Below are positions 48,293 through 57,609 of a DNA stretch of 64,000 nt, piece by piece. The number at the start of each line of letters is the position of its first letter. Position 1 is the first letter of the stretch. The translations under genes and the position numbers were made by a program. Below the pieces are notes generated by a model. The model did not search any database. It was given only the letters and a program-made list of their open reading frames with translations, and was not told the DNA's origin. Origin of the DNA: Streptomyces aureocirculatus. GTDB taxonomy: Bacteria > Actinomycetota > Actinomycetes > Streptomycetales > Streptomycetaceae. The DNA lies in the NCBI RefSeq assembly GCF_000720475.1, contig NZ_JOAP01000012.1, positions 61,847 through 125,846 of the forward strand, written 5' to 3'.

Positions 48293-49846
48293 TCAGGGCT
48301 GGGGGGAGTCGGGGGTGGGGGGTGAGGCCACCTCGGAGGCGGTGGCGCCGCGAGGTTGGGGCGCCGTCTTGAGGGCCGCTTCGCGGGCGTAGGTGCGGAG
48401 GTACCCGACCACCGTGTTGGTCACGGCGACCAGCGGCACCGCGACCACGGCCCCGCCGATCCCGGCGACCATCCCCCCGGCGGCCACGGACAGCACCACG
48501 GCCAGCGGATGCACGGCCACCGCACGGCCGAGGATGAACGGCTGCAGGATGTGGCCCTCGATCTGCTGCACGGCGAGCACGACGAGCAGCGTCATAAGCG
48601 CCGTGAACACCCCGTGCGTGACGAGCGCGACCACGACGGCGAGGGCACCCGAGACGACCGCGCCCACGAGCGGGATGAACGCGAACAGGAAGATGAAGAC
48701 GGCGAGCGGCACGGCCATCGGCACACCGAGGAAGTAGATGCCGACGCCGATGAAGACGGCGTCGATGAGCGCCACTATCACCGTGCCCCGCACATACGCG
48801 GTGAGCGTCCGCCACGCCCGCGGCCCCGCACCCGCGACCCCCGGCCGGGCCGCCTTGGGCACCAGCTTCAGGAACCACTGCCAGATGCGCGGCCCGTCGT
48901 ACAGCAGGAAGAGCGTGGAGAACATCGCGAGGAGTATGCCCGTGAGCGCCTCCATGATGACGGTGACGCCTTCGAGCCCGGCGGAGGTGATCTCCTCGGA
49001 GTTGGCGCCCACCGCCTCGCGCAGCGACTTGGCGATGTCGTTGATCTGGTCCTCGGTGACGTGGAAGGGGCTGTTGAGCAGCCACTTCCGCAAGTCCTCG
49101 ATGCCGTCCTGGACTTGGCTGGAGAGCGTGTCGACGTTCTCCATGACCTGCCATACCACGAACCAGCCCACAAGCCCCATGACCACGAAGCCGAGTACGG
49201 CGGTGGCCACCGTGGCGAGCCCCTGCGGCAGCCCGAGCCGCTTGAGGCGGGCCACCGTCGGCTGGAGCAGTGCGGTGATGAGCAGCGCGGCGACGAACGC
49301 GAACACGACCAACTGCACCGCGGTGATGACCTTCATCAGGACCCAGACGGTGCCTGCGAGGACGAGCAGCCGCCACCCGGCCTCCGCGGCCACCCGCATG
49401 CCCCAGGGCACGGCGTCCACGGGGTCGGGGCGGGCCCCTATGTCGGGGGCGTAGGTGGGCGGGGCGGGCACCTGGTCGGAGGCGGACGCGTCCGGGTCGT
49501 CCGTCAAGTCGTCGGTGTCGGCCTGCGCGGCCCGCACCCGGTCCGCGTACCGCTTGCGCAGCGACAGCTTCGGCGGGGCGGCCACGGCGCCGGTGGTCGC
49601 GGCCGCCTCGGTTTCCGTCTCCCCGGGCGCTGTCGCCCCGCTGGCCGACGCCCCTTCCGCCGAGGTCCCTTCGGTCGCCGACATGTCGGCCGGGGCCTCG
49701 GGTCCGGCGTCGCCGGAGGCCCTCCGCGCCGCCGTGTCCGCGGTCGCGTCCGCGGGATCACCCGTGGCCGCGCCCGCGCCGAGGCGTTCTCCCATCCTGG
49801 TCAGCGCGGAGCCCACCCGGCCGCGCCACCCTGGAACTCGCGCCAT
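48293..49846 (-). CDS. AI-2E family transporter
   Basis: 517 aa from ATG 49846 (GAGGA upstream); the frame stays open beyond but crosses the next gene. About 150 residues of disordered Ala/Thr/Glu-rich cytoplasmic leader precede the membrane domain. Eight or so hydrophobic segments follow, with the family's re-entrant IPLVGAVVSGALAVVVAL and QQIEGHILQPFILGRAVAVHPL region. The family includes autoinducer exporters and ion antiporters, so substrate is not assigned. Confidence 0.88.
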   Translation of the reverse strand: MARVPGWRGRVGSALTRMGERLGAGAATGDPADATADTAARRASGDAGPEAPADMSATEGTSAEGASASGATAPGETETEAAATTGAVAAPPKLSLRKRYADRVRAAQADTDDLTDDPDASASDQVPAPPTYAPDIGARPDPVDAVPWGMRVAAEAGWRLLVLAGTVWVLMKVITAVQLVVFAFVAALLITALLQPTVARLKRLGLPQGLATVATAVLGFVVMGLVGWFVVWQVMENVDTLSSQVQDGIEDLRKWLLNSPFHVTEDQINDIAKSLREAVGANSEEITSAGLEGVTVIMEALTGILLAMFSTLFLLYDGPRIWQWFLKLVPKAARPGVAGAGPRAWRTLTAYVRGTVIVALIDAVFIGVGIYFLGVPMAVPLAVFIFLFAFIPLVGAVVSGALAVVVALVTHGVFTALMTLLVVLAVQQIEGHILQPFILGRAVAVHPLAVVLSVAAGGMVAGIGGAVVAVPLVAVTNTVVGYLRTYAREAALKTAPQPRGATASEVASPPTPDSPQP

Positions 49847-49980
49847 GATCCGTCCTCTACCCCGTCGTTCCCCACCGAGTCTCCCCGGCTGCCTCGGGGA
49901 ACTGTTCGGACCGACCGTACACGGGCGGAACCCCCCACCGTAGGCCGGTGAGGGGTTCCTGAAGGCCCAGCGCAAGCACC

Positions 49981-50718
49981 TCAGTAATAGTGGTTGGCCT
50001 GCCAGAAGTCCCAAGCGCCGCAGGGGCTGCCGTAGCGCTCGTTCATGTAGCCCAGGCCCCACTTGATCTGCGTGGCCGGATTCGTCCGCCAGTCGGCGCC
50101 CGCCGATGACATCTTCGAGGCGGGCAGCGCCTGGACGAGGCCGTAGGCGCCGGAAGAGGCGTTGGTGGCCTTGTAGTTCCAGGTCGACTCGTGGTTCACG
50201 ATGTTGCTGAAGCACTGGAACTGGCCGCCGGGCACCATCTGTCGCGCCATCGCCTGGACCTGCGAGACGGAGTAGGAGCTCTGCGGCGCGAAGTCGGAGG
50301 CGTCGCGGGAGGACGAGCGGCTGGCCGTGTTCTTGGCCTCCTTCTCGCGCTCCTTCTTCTCCTTGGCCTTCTTCGCGGCGGCTTCCTTCTCGGCCTTCTC
50401 GGCCTTCTCGGCTGCCTGCTGCTTGGCGACGGCGTCCTTGGCCGCCTGCTTGCGGGCGGACTCCGCCGCGGACTTCTTCGCGGCCGTGTCGGCGGCCATC
50501 GCCTGGGCGTCCGCCTGCTGCGCCACGGACGTGGTCTGCACCTGGGCGTGCCGACCCGCGGGTATGTCTGCGAGGAGAGTCGCGTCGCTTGCCGTGGCCT
50601 CGATGTCGTTCGAGTTCGAGGACTGGGTGTCGCCCGAGGCAACACCCACTACGGCGCCGACGGTGGTGACCGCGGTGGCCGACGCCACTGCGAATCCCCG
50701 GACCGAGATCCGGCTCAC
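49981..50718 (-). CDS. secreted lytic transglycosylase-like protein
   Basis: 245 aa from GTG 50718, chosen because GGAAGGA sits 4-6 bases upstream and it gives a proper signal peptide (basic start, hydrophobic core FAVASATAVTTVGAVVGVAS); ATGs at 50736 and 50745 are alternatives. A long Ala/Lys/Glu coiled-coil spacer (about 75-145) precedes a compact SLT-type domain (160-245) with catalytic-like Glu in NHESTWNYKA and GLVQALPASKM, GLGYMNERYGSPCGAWDFW. Cleaves peptidoglycan, presumably in growth or spore germination. A long structured leader lies upstream. Confidence 0.88.
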   Translation of the reverse strand: MSRISVRGFAVASATAVTTVGAVVGVASGDTQSSNSNDIEATASDATLLADIPAGRHAQVQTTSVAQQADAQAMAADTAAKKSAAESARKQAAKDAVAKQQAAEKAEKAEKEAAAKKAKEKKEREKEAKNTASRSSSRDASDFAPQSSYSVSQVQAMARQMVPGGQFQCFSNIVNHESTWNYKATNASSGAYGLVQALPASKMSSAGADWRTNPATQIKWGLGYMNERYGSPCGAWDFWQANHYY

Positions 50719-51136
50719 ACGGTTTCCTTCCAGCATCGCCCGCATAGGTGACCCCGCGGACGCAATCGTGCCCCTGGCGCTGGCCTCCGCTGGGTACATC
50801 GGTCACGGGAGGCGCGGGCCCGGTGGACAACTCCTGGGACAGGAGCGCCGCTTGGTGCTCGGGCGGCATACGGCAACCACTATGAAGTTCTGTTGTTCTG
50901 TACCGCTGGGGGTACAGGAGTGCCGTATGCGGGGCCTGACAGGACCCAGACTCTGCCGTAGCGAGACGCCGGGAGGCAATTCTGCGTTGCGTGGGAAAGC
51001 TCACACCTCGTTTGCCCCACGAGTTTTACGGAAACACCGACACACCAAGGCGCCGCCCGGCTAGGCTCACTCGCTTCGCCGGACGGCGCCAACTACCGCA
51101 CAACGGTGCCGAACTCGACCAGGGGCCTCAGACCCG
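50719..51136. other. 418-bp gap with structured leader of the transglycosylase gene
   Basis: No gene seen. Read on the minus strand it holds a nested hairpin: GCATACGGCA (50866-50875) pairs with TGCCGTATGC (50921-50930), enclosing TGTACC / GGTACA (50899-50904, 50911-50916). Next to it is a CTCCT / AGGAG hairpin (50831-50845). It may be an RNA control element or a terminator for the PhoH transcript plus the promoter of the transglycosylase gene. Confidence 0.45.
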
Positions 51137-52459
51137 TCAGATCTGCACGTCCTCCAGCATTTCGGTCACGAGCGCCGCGATCTGCGACCTCTCGGACCGC
51201 GTGAGGGTGACGTGTGCGAAGAGCGGATGCCCCTTCAGCTTCTCGATGACGGCGACCACTCCGTCGTACCGGCCCACCCTGAGGTTGTCGCGCTGGGCGA
51301 CGTCATGGGTCAGTACGACACGCGAATTCGCCCCGATCCTGGACAGAACGGTCAACAGAACGTTCCGCTCCAGGGATTGGGCCTCGTCCACGATGACGAA
51401 CGCGTCGTGCAGCGAGCGGCCGCGGATGTGGGTCAGCGGCAGGACCTCCAGCATGCCGCGGGCCGAGACCTCCTCGATGACCTCCTTGCCGGCCACGGCC
51501 CCGAGGGTGTCGAAGACGGCCTGCGCCCAGGGCCCCATCTTCTCGGCCTCGGTGCCCGGCAGATAGCCGAGCTCCTGCCCGCCCACCGCGTACAGCGGCC
51601 GGAAGACCATCACCTTCTGGTGCTGGCGCCGCTCCAGGACCGCTTCGAGGCCCGCGCACAGCGCGAGCGCCGACTTGCCGGTGCCCGCGCGGCCGCCCAT
51701 CGACATGATGCCGACGTCGGGGTCGAGGAGCAGATCGAGGGCGATGCGCTGCTCGGCGCTGCGGCCCTTGAGGCCGAATGCCTCACGGTCGCCGCGCACG
51801 AGACGCACATTGCCCTCGGGGCTGATGCGGCCGAGCGCCTTCCCCCGCTCGGACTGGATGGTCAGGCCCGTGTGCACGGGCAGGTCCACGACCTCGGGGA
51901 CGTACAGCGTCTCCGTCTCGAAGAGAAGGTCGACCTGTTCCGCCGAAAGAGTCAGCTCGGACATCCCGGTCCAGCCGGAGGCGTCCGTGATGGCGAGCTC
52001 CGCGCGGTACTCCTCGGCGAGGAGGCCGACGGACGACGCCTTGATCCTCAGTGGCAGGTCCTTGGAGACGACCGTGACGTCGTACCCCTCCGCCTGGAGG
52101 TTGCGGGCCACGGCGAGGATGCGCGAGTCGTTGTCGCCCAGGCGGTAACCGGCAGGGAGCACGCCGGGGTCGGAGTGGTTGAGCTCGACGCGCAGCGTGC
52201 CGCCCAGATCGCCGGTCGGAATCGGCGCGTCCAGGCGCCCGAAGCGGATCCGGCAGTCGTCGAGCAGGCGCAGCGCCTGCCGGGCGAAGTAGCCGAGCTC
52301 GGGGTGGTGCCGCTTGGCCTCAAGCTCTGTCACCACGACGATCGGCAGCACGACTTCGTGCTCGTCGAAGCGGGACAGGGCGTTCGGGTCGGCGAGCAGA
52401 ACGCTGGTGTCGAGAACATAGGTGCGCCGGCCTTGCTGGCGCTTTGTGCTGGTCACCAC
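51137..52459 (-). CDS. PIN-PhoH fusion protein (PhoH2 type)
   Basis: 440 aa starting at the first of two GTG codons (52459 or 52456). N-terminal PIN ribonuclease domain (about 12-150) with acidic residues D17, E47, D109 and D111; C-terminal PhoH ATPase (about 215-430) with Walker A GRAGTGKS at 256-263 and Walker [12 protein letters not shown]. In mycobacteria this fusion is an RNA helicase/ribonuclease. Cytoplasmic, single gene; the long frame upstream of 52459 is not supported. Confidence 0.92.
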   Translation of the reverse strand: MVTSTKRQQGRRTYVLDTSVLLADPNALSRFDEHEVVLPIVVVTELEAKRHHPELGYFARQALRLLDDCRIRFGRLDAPIPTGDLGGTLRVELNHSDPGVLPAGYRLGDNDSRILAVARNLQAEGYDVTVVSKDLPLRIKASSVGLLAEEYRAELAITDASGWTGMSELTLSAEQVDLLFETETLYVPEVVDLPVHTGLTIQSERGKALGRISPEGNVRLVRGDREAFGLKGRSAEQRIALDLLLDPDVGIMSMGGRAGTGKSALALCAGLEAVLERRQHQKVMVFRPLYAVGGQELGYLPGTEAEKMGPWAQAVFDTLGAVAGKEVIEEVSARGMLEVLPLTHIRGRSLHDAFVIVDEAQSLERNVLLTVLSRIGANSRVVLTHDVAQRDNLRVGRYDGVVAVIEKLKGHPLFAHVTLTRSERSQIAALVTEMLEDVQI

Positions 52460-52756
52460 GGAAGGACGTACCCCCTCGGATGAGGTCGGGGAGCGACGGA
52501 GGGAACTGGGCCGGTGTCTGGCCACCCTGCGCGGGCCGTGCACCGGCCCTCCCTGTCGTCCGCGCTCGGCGCGCGGTCGTCCTGGTGCAAAGGGCCTCCC
52601 GGGCGGACGGCCCCGTGCCGTCCGCTGAGATACGGCGTCCGTGAATCGGGCGCCGACCTGCAAGGGGTATTCCCTCGAACAAGCGCGGCCATGCCATGGC
52701 ATATGACGGCGCGTTGGTTAACTCCTGGTTACCGCGACCTCGTCAGGGCTTTCGGG

Positions 52757-53518
52757 TCATCCGCCGTAACGGCGGTGCCGCGCCGCGTAATCACGCAGGG
52801 CACGCAGGAAGTCGACTTTTCGGAAGGCCGGCCAGAAGACTTCGCAGAAGTAGTACTCGGAGTGGGCGGACTGCCAGAGCATGAAGCCGGAGAGCCGCTG
52901 TTCCCCACTCGTACGGATCACCAGATCGGGGTCGGGCTGCCCACTCGTATAAAGGTGCTTGGAGATCTGTTCGACGTCGACGCTCTCGGCGATGTCCTCG
53001 ATGGACGTGCCGCGCTCGGCGTGGTCGAGCAGCAGGGAGCGGACGGCGTCGGCGATCTCCTGGCGGCCGCCGTAGCCCACCGCGACGTTGACCAGTATTC
53101 CGGTGCGGGTGTGCGTGGCCTGCTCGGCCTCCTTGAGCACGGCCTGGGTGCGGGAGGGAAGCAGGTCGAGGGCGCCGACGTGGTGGACGCGCCAGCGGCC
53201 GTCGTCGACGAGGCTGCGGACGGTGTCCTCGATGATGCCGAGGAGCGGGACCAGCTCCTCCTCGGGGCGGTCGAAGTTGTCCGTGGACAGCATCCACAGC
53301 GTGACGACCTCGACGTCGGTCTCGGCGCACCAGCCGAGGAACTCCTCGATCTTGTACGCGCCCGCCTGGTGGCCCTGGGCGGTGGTGCCTCCCGAGGCCT
53401 TCGCCCAGCGGCGGTTGCCGTCGAGGATGACGCCGATGTGCTTGGGCACCTGGTCGTGGTCGAGGCGGCCTTCCACCCGGCGTGCGTAAAGTCCGTACAC
53501 CAGGTCGCGCAAGCTCAC
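52757..53518 (-). CDS. cis-prenyltransferase (isoprenyl transferase, UppS family)
   Basis: Condenses IPP onto an allylic diphosphate with cis geometry. 253 aa from GTG 53518 (GAGGTGG upstream). Catalytic Asp D33 in GVILDGNRRWA, the WMLSTDNFDRPEEEL region and C-terminal LVIRTSGEQRLSGFMLWQ (split RTSGE motif) with YYF are complete. Streptomyces carry more than one such gene, so whether this one makes undecaprenyl diphosphate or a shorter product is not decided here. Confidence 0.92.
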   Translation of the reverse strand: MSLRDLVYGLYARRVEGRLDHDQVPKHIGVILDGNRRWAKASGGTTAQGHQAGAYKIEEFLGWCAETDVEVVTLWMLSTDNFDRPEEELVPLLGIIEDTVRSLVDDGRWRVHHVGALDLLPSRTQAVLKEAEQATHTRTGILVNVAVGYGGRQEIADAVRSLLLDHAERGTSIEDIAESVDVEQISKHLYTSGQPDPDLVIRTSGEQRLSGFMLWQSAHSEYYFCEVFWPAFRKVDFLRALRDYAARHRRYGG

Positions 53519-53907
53519 GGAATTCCACCTCTCACAAAGTTGACCGCTGCCGCGGGGGCCGGCCTGCCGGGGGTCCGGGGGCGTGCGGACCTGCCCCCGG
53601 GGACACCGGGAGACACACCACAGGTGTCGGTCCCTGCGCACGGACGGCAGTCCCCGAAGGCGAAAGCGTACCGCTGCCGGAGGGGGCCCGTTCCCCATGT
53701 GCCGGGCGGGTGGGGGCGGCGCCCGCGCTCGGCCGCTGTACGCGTGCGCCGTACGCGGACGCCGCGTTCAGGCACCGCGCGCGGGCGCCGTACTCAGGCC
53801 TCGCACTCGGCGGCCGTATGCAGCCGCCGTACTCAGAGGCGCTCAGGAGCCGTTCGCGGAACCGTTCGCGGAGCCGTTCGCGGAGCCGCTGAAGTAGCTT
53901 CGTCGTC
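53519..53907. other. intergenic region with short repeats
   Basis: 390 bp between divergent genes. GC-rich with recurring GCGCCGTACTCAGG-like phrases, and three 12-bp tandem units CCGTTCGCGGAG at 53850-53885 just before the aldo/keto reductase start. No gene seen. Confidence 0.5.
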
Positions 53908-54945
53908 ATGAACGACACCTCCGCGTACCGCGCAGCAACGGATCGTTACGACTCCATGGAGTACCGGCGCAGTGGCCGCAGTGGTCTGCAACTGCCCGCC
54001 GTCTCCCTCGGCCTGTGGCACAACTTCGGTGACGACCGCACCCTCGACTCCCAGCGCGCCATCCTGCGCCGCGCCTTCGACCTGGGCGTCACGCACTTCG
54101 ACCTGGCGAACAACTACGGTCCGCCGCCCGGCAGCGCGGAGCTGAACTTCGGCAAGCTCTTCGCCGACGACTTCGCGCCGTACCGCGACGAGCTGGTCAT
54201 CTCCACCAAGGCGGGCTACCTCATGCACCCCGGCCCGTACGGCGAGTGGGGCTCACGGAAGTACCTGCTGTCCTCCCTGGACGCCTCCCTGGAGCGCATG
54301 GGCCTGGACTACGTCGACATCTTCTACTCGCACCGCTTCGACCCGGACACCCCGCTCGAGGAGACGATGGGCGCGCTCGCGTCCGCGGTCCAGCAGGGCA
54401 AGGCGCTGTACGTCGGTGTCTCCTCGTACACCAGCGAGCAGACCGCTGAGGCGGCGCGCCTGCTGCGTGAGATGGGTGTACGGCCGCTCATCCACCAGCC
54501 CTCGTACTCGATGATCAACCGCTGGACCGAGGACGACGGCCTGCTCGACACGCTGGAGGCGGCGGGCATGGGCTGCATCTCCTTCGTGCCGCTGGCCCAG
54601 GGCCTGCTCACGAACAAGTACCTGAAGGGCATCCCCGAGGGTTCGCGCGCGACGCAGGGCAAGTCCCTGGACCCGGACCTGCTCAACGAGGAGGTCGTGC
54701 GCCGTCTCAATGGCCTGAACGACATCGCCGCCCGGCGGGGCCAGTCGCTGGCGCAACTGGCTTTGAACTGGGTGCTCCGCGACGAGCGCATGACGTCGGC
54801 GCTCATCGGCGCGTCCAGCGTGCAGCAGCTTGAGGAGAACGTGGCGGCGCTCGCGGGTCCGAAGCTGACGGATGCGGAGCTTGCGGAGATCGACACGTTC
54901 GCGGTGTCGACGCCGGGGACGAACATCTGGGCCGGCCGGGGCTGA
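53908..54945 (+). CDS. aldo/keto reductase (YghZ/Gpr type)
   Basis: NADPH-dependent carbonyl reductase; the closest group includes L-glyceraldehyde-3-phosphate reductase. The 345-aa TIM barrel has the catalytic tetrad D65, Y70, K101 and H142 (FDLANNYG, STKAGY, FYSHRFD). C-terminal NADPH site ALIGASSVQQLEENV is present. ATG 53908 lacks a clear RBS. Monocistronic. Confidence 0.92.
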   Translation: MNDTSAYRAATDRYDSMEYRRSGRSGLQLPAVSLGLWHNFGDDRTLDSQRAILRRAFDLGVTHFDLANNYGPPPGSAELNFGKLFADDFAPYRDELVISTKAGYLMHPGPYGEWGSRKYLLSSLDASLERMGLDYVDIFYSHRFDPDTPLEETMGALASAVQQGKALYVGVSSYTSEQTAEAARLLREMGVRPLIHQPSYSMINRWTEDDGLLDTLEAAGMGCISFVPLAQGLLTNKYLKGIPEGSRATQGKSLDPDLLNEEVVRRLNGLNDIAARRGQSLAQLALNWVLRDERMTSALIGASSVQQLEENVAALAGPKLTDAELAEIDTFAVSTPGTNIWAGRG

Positions 54946-55846
54946 CGCCCTCGCCTTCCCCGCCCTGCCGGCCGGGGCCTCGTCCGTTCCGCCTGGTGGG
55001 GCGGTGCGGGGGCCCGGGCGGGGGTGCGGTGTGGGGGCTGGCTGGGGCACGGCGTGGGGGGCGGCTGGGCTGCCGTTGCGAGGTGGGCGCGGGTGGGTGC
55101 GCGTGGGCACAAAAAAACGGGCCGGTCCGTGGGGGGGGGGAGACGGACCGGCCCGAGGGGGGGTTTCCACCATAACCCTTCGTAAGTGGTTCGGGGTGCA
55201 TCGGCGTGCCACAACTACGCTCCGGAATCGCTCGGCGACTGACCGGCCCTGTCCTCCCACCGGATTTCGGCCCTCACGGCGGGATCCGACCGCAGTGGCC
55301 GATACTCCTGAAGGGTGACGGGTGCGCGGGGCGCGGCCTTGACGCCGACACCGCCACGAGGCGCCGCCGCCCCGGCGCCGGGGGGTACGCAGGGCCGCGC
55401 AGCCCCCTCCACTGCGCGGCACCACCCGCGCAGCTTTGCTGGCGCGAATTAGCGTTGGTCTGAACTTAGGGGAACGGGGCGGGGGAATCGAGCCACGGGA
55501 GATAACGATCCCGCTAAGTGGGGGCGGGGGCTGCTCACGGGAGCTGCGGGGGCTGCTTTCGGGGAGCGGCAAGGGCTGCTTCGGGGAGGCGCGTGCGGGG
55601 CTGCCTTCGGGAGTGGCGAGGGCTGCCCCTCCCGGAAGCCGCGAGGACTGCCCCCGGGGGAGTGGCGAGGACCGTCCTTCGGGAGCCGCCGCGAGGACTG
55701 CTCTTACGGAAGCCGCGAGTCGGGAGCCGCCGCGAGGACTGCTCTTACGGGAGCCGCGAGGACTGCCCTCCGGGAGCCGCCGCGAGCTCTGGCTCTCAGG
55801 AAGCCGCCGCGAGCCCTGGCTCTCAGGAAGCCGCGAGCCCTGGGTC
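54946..55846. other. 900-bp gene-poor stretch
   Basis: No convincing gene. Contents: GC-rich low-complexity (54950-55100), a strong minus-strand terminator at 55111-55155, an unassigned segment with hairpin GCCGCGCA / TGCGCGGC (55393-55419), and a degenerate ~30-bp repeat array from about 55518 to the end of the HxlR gene. Confidence 0.6.
55111..55155 (-). terminator. strong intrinsic terminator, minus strand
   Basis: 13-bp perfect stem (CGGGCCGGTCCGT / ACGGACCGGCCCG) with a loop of ten G plus AG; on the minus strand it is followed by seven T. A textbook terminator, rare in Streptomyces. No annotated minus-strand gene ends near it: the closest, HxlR, ends 690 bp away. Confidence 0.85.
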
Positions 55847-55856
55847 TCAGGGAGCC
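55518..55856. repeat. degenerate ~30-bp repeats
   Basis: About a dozen imperfect units around the phrase GGGAGCCGCGAGGACTGC, with variants GGCTGC and AGCCCTGG. The last unit contains the stop codon of the HxlR gene. Confidence 0.7.
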
Positions 55857-56482
55857 GTCTTGCCGCCGAGCGCAGCCACGCCCGAGCCGCCGCGGGCGCC
55901 GCGCGCCGCCGCGGGGCGCGGAACGACCCGCGCGGCTCCGACGACTCGCCGCGCGGGCCCGCCCCCGCTCGGCTGCTCCGCCACGGCCCGTGCCTGCCCC
56001 CGCGCCCGGTCCTGCTCCGCCTCCCCCGCCCTCTTCGCCTGCTCCAACTGCTTCGCCTGCTTCGCCTTCTCAGCTTTGGCGGCCTGCTCCGCGGCTGTCC
56101 TCTCGGCCTGCCGGGCGACGAGCTGCTCCATGTTCTTTTCGCCCCAGAGGCCGAGGGGCCCCAGCGCCGCGTTCAGGGACTGGCCGAGGTCGCTGAGGGA
56201 GTACTCGACGCGGGGCGGCACCTCTCGGTACACCTCGCGGTGGACGATCCCGTCGGCCTCCATCTCGCGAAGCTGCTGGATCAGCACCTTCTCGCTAACG
56301 CCGGGCACGCGCCGCCGCAGCTCACCGAAGCGGAGCGTCCGGCCCGCGTAGAGCGCCCACAGGATCAGGGGTTTCCACTTCCCGCCGACGACGTCGACGG
56401 CCGCGTCCAGGCCACAGACGTACGGCCCCTTGCCCTTGGCCATGTCCAACTCCTCGTCCCCGTAGTGCCCCTGCCGGGACAC
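55847..56482 (-). CDS. HxlR family transcriptional regulator
   Basis: 211 aa from GTG 56482 (GGAGG four bases upstream). Winged helix about 20-110 with the family's redox/ligand Cys (C23) in YVCGLDAAVDVVGGKWKPLI and VPGVSEKVLIQQLREMEADG. After it comes an ~85-residue Ala/Lys/Arg helical tail, longer than usual for HxlR proteins (~110-130 aa). The tail merges into the degenerate repeat array and may be a repeat-driven extension. Target unknown; the methyltransferase gene 51 bp upstream is in the same direction. Confidence 0.88.
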   Translation of the reverse strand: MSRQGHYGDEELDMAKGKGPYVCGLDAAVDVVGGKWKPLILWALYAGRTLRFGELRRRVPGVSEKVLIQQLREMEADGIVHREVYREVPPRVEYSLSDLGQSLNAALGPLGLWGEKNMEQLVARQAERTAAEQAAKAEKAKQAKQLEQAKRAGEAEQDRARGQARAVAEQPSGGGPARRVVGAARVVPRPAAARGARGGSGVAALGGKTAP

Positions 56483-56533
56483 TCACCTCCAACAACAAAC
56501 GGACGACACCCCCGCGGAATTCCTCCGCCACGC

Positions 56534-57313
56534 CTACCGCTTACGGGCGTCGAAGAGATGCCGGGTGCTGTGGGCGACGAACGCCCCCTCGTCCTGGATC
56601 TTCTGATGCAGTTCGCGCAGTTGGGGGCGGTGGGCGTCGACGGTGAAGCCGGGCACCATCCACACGACCTTGCGGAGGAAGTGGACGACGGCGCCGATGT
56701 CGAGGAACTCCATGCGGAGCCGCTCGGCGCGCAGTTCGACGACGTCGAGCCCGGCGGCCTCGGCGGCCCTGCGCTCCCCCTCGGGATCCCGGGCGCCCCT
56801 GACGTCCGCGGGCTGCTCGCCGAGGAAGAACTCGACGAGCTCGAAGACGCTGGCGGGCCCGACGTGCTGGGCGAAGTAGGTACCGCCGGGCTGTAGGACA
56901 CGGGCGATCTCGTCGAAGTGCGGGGTGACCGGGTGCCGACTCGTCACGAGGTCGAAGGCCGCGTCGGCGAAGGGCAACGGCGCGTCCTCGGGCGAGGCCA
57001 CGACGACCACCCCGCGGGGCCGCAGCAGGGCGGTGGCCTTGGCGACGTTCGGGGGCCAGCCCTCGGTCGCGACGGCGAGGGGCGGCAGGACGGGCGCGGA
57101 GCCGAGCACCTCCCCGCCCCCGGTCTGGATGTCGAGTGAGGCGCAGGACCGCCCGAGCCGCTCCCCCATGGCCCGCGCGTACCCCCACGAGGGCCGCGCC
57201 TCGGTGGCCCGCCCCTCGAACCACGAGAAGTCCCACCCTTCGGTGGGCGCGGCTTCCGCTTCGGCGACGAGGGCGTCGAAGTCGTGGGGGCGGCGGCCGG
57301 GGGCGATGCTCAT
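56534..57313 (-). CDS. SAM-dependent methyltransferase
   Basis: 259 aa. Methyltransf_11-like core: SLDIQTGGGEVL replaces the usual glycine-rich motif I (DIGTGGGE type), VVVVASPEDAPLPFADAAFDLVTSRH covers the acidic strand and motif IV in split form, and EIARVLQPGGTYFAQ is motif V/VI. Related to the rRNA/small-molecule methyltransferases; acceptor unknown. Possibly co-transcribed with the HxlR gene downstream. Confidence 0.85.
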   Translation of the reverse strand: MSIAPGRRPHDFDALVAEAEAAPTEGWDFSWFEGRATEARPSWGYARAMGERLGRSCASLDIQTGGGEVLGSAPVLPPLAVATEGWPPNVAKATALLRPRGVVVVASPEDAPLPFADAAFDLVTSRHPVTPHFDEIARVLQPGGTYFAQHVGPASVFELVEFFLGEQPADVRGARDPEGERRAAEAAGLDVVELRAERLRMEFLDIGAVVHFLRKVVWMVPGFTVDAHRPQLRELHQKIQDEGAFVAHSTRHLFDARKR

Positions 57314-57341
57314 GGGGCGATCCTACGAAGCCAACCGCTTC

Positions 57342-57422
57342 GTCGCCTCCGGATATCGCCTCACCCTTGTCGCCTCCGGATGTCGGCTCGCCCCCGTCGC
57401 CTCCGGGTATCACTTCACCGGC
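57342..57422. repeat. three 27-bp tandem repeats upstream of the methyltransferase
   Basis: Units at 57342, 57369 and 57396 (GTCGCCTCCGGATATCGCCT type), diverged by a few bases. They start 28 bp before the methyltransferase start codon, in its leader or promoter. The rest of the 57314-57609 gap shows no gene. Confidence 0.7.
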
Positions 57423-57609
57423 GTCAAGGACGCTCCGCTTCGTGGGCGAGGGCCGTCTGGATCAGTTGGTGGCGGTCCGGGTACGTCCAGGCGAGCGGCC
57501 CGCGACAGGCGCCTTCGGCGCTACCGGCGAGCGGCCGGACCGCGACGGCCCCGGAGGCGTGCCCAGGCCTGGAGCGCCGCGGCGGTCCGAGCGTTCGCCG
57601 GCATCTGCT

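Noticed and set aside
50719..51000. c-di-AMP (ydaO) riboswitch
   Set aside because: The conserved GGGUGAAUCGG-type and GUCAGCUAAC-type blocks are not seen; only generic hairpins remain.
49847..51004. Upstream extension of the AI-2E transporter frame to 903 codons
   Set aside because: Crosses the transglycosylase gene on the same strand in another frame; ATG 49846 has an RBS.
55436..56896. 486-codon open frame over the repeats
   Set aside because: Antisense to the HxlR and methyltransferase genes; the open part is repeat DNA.
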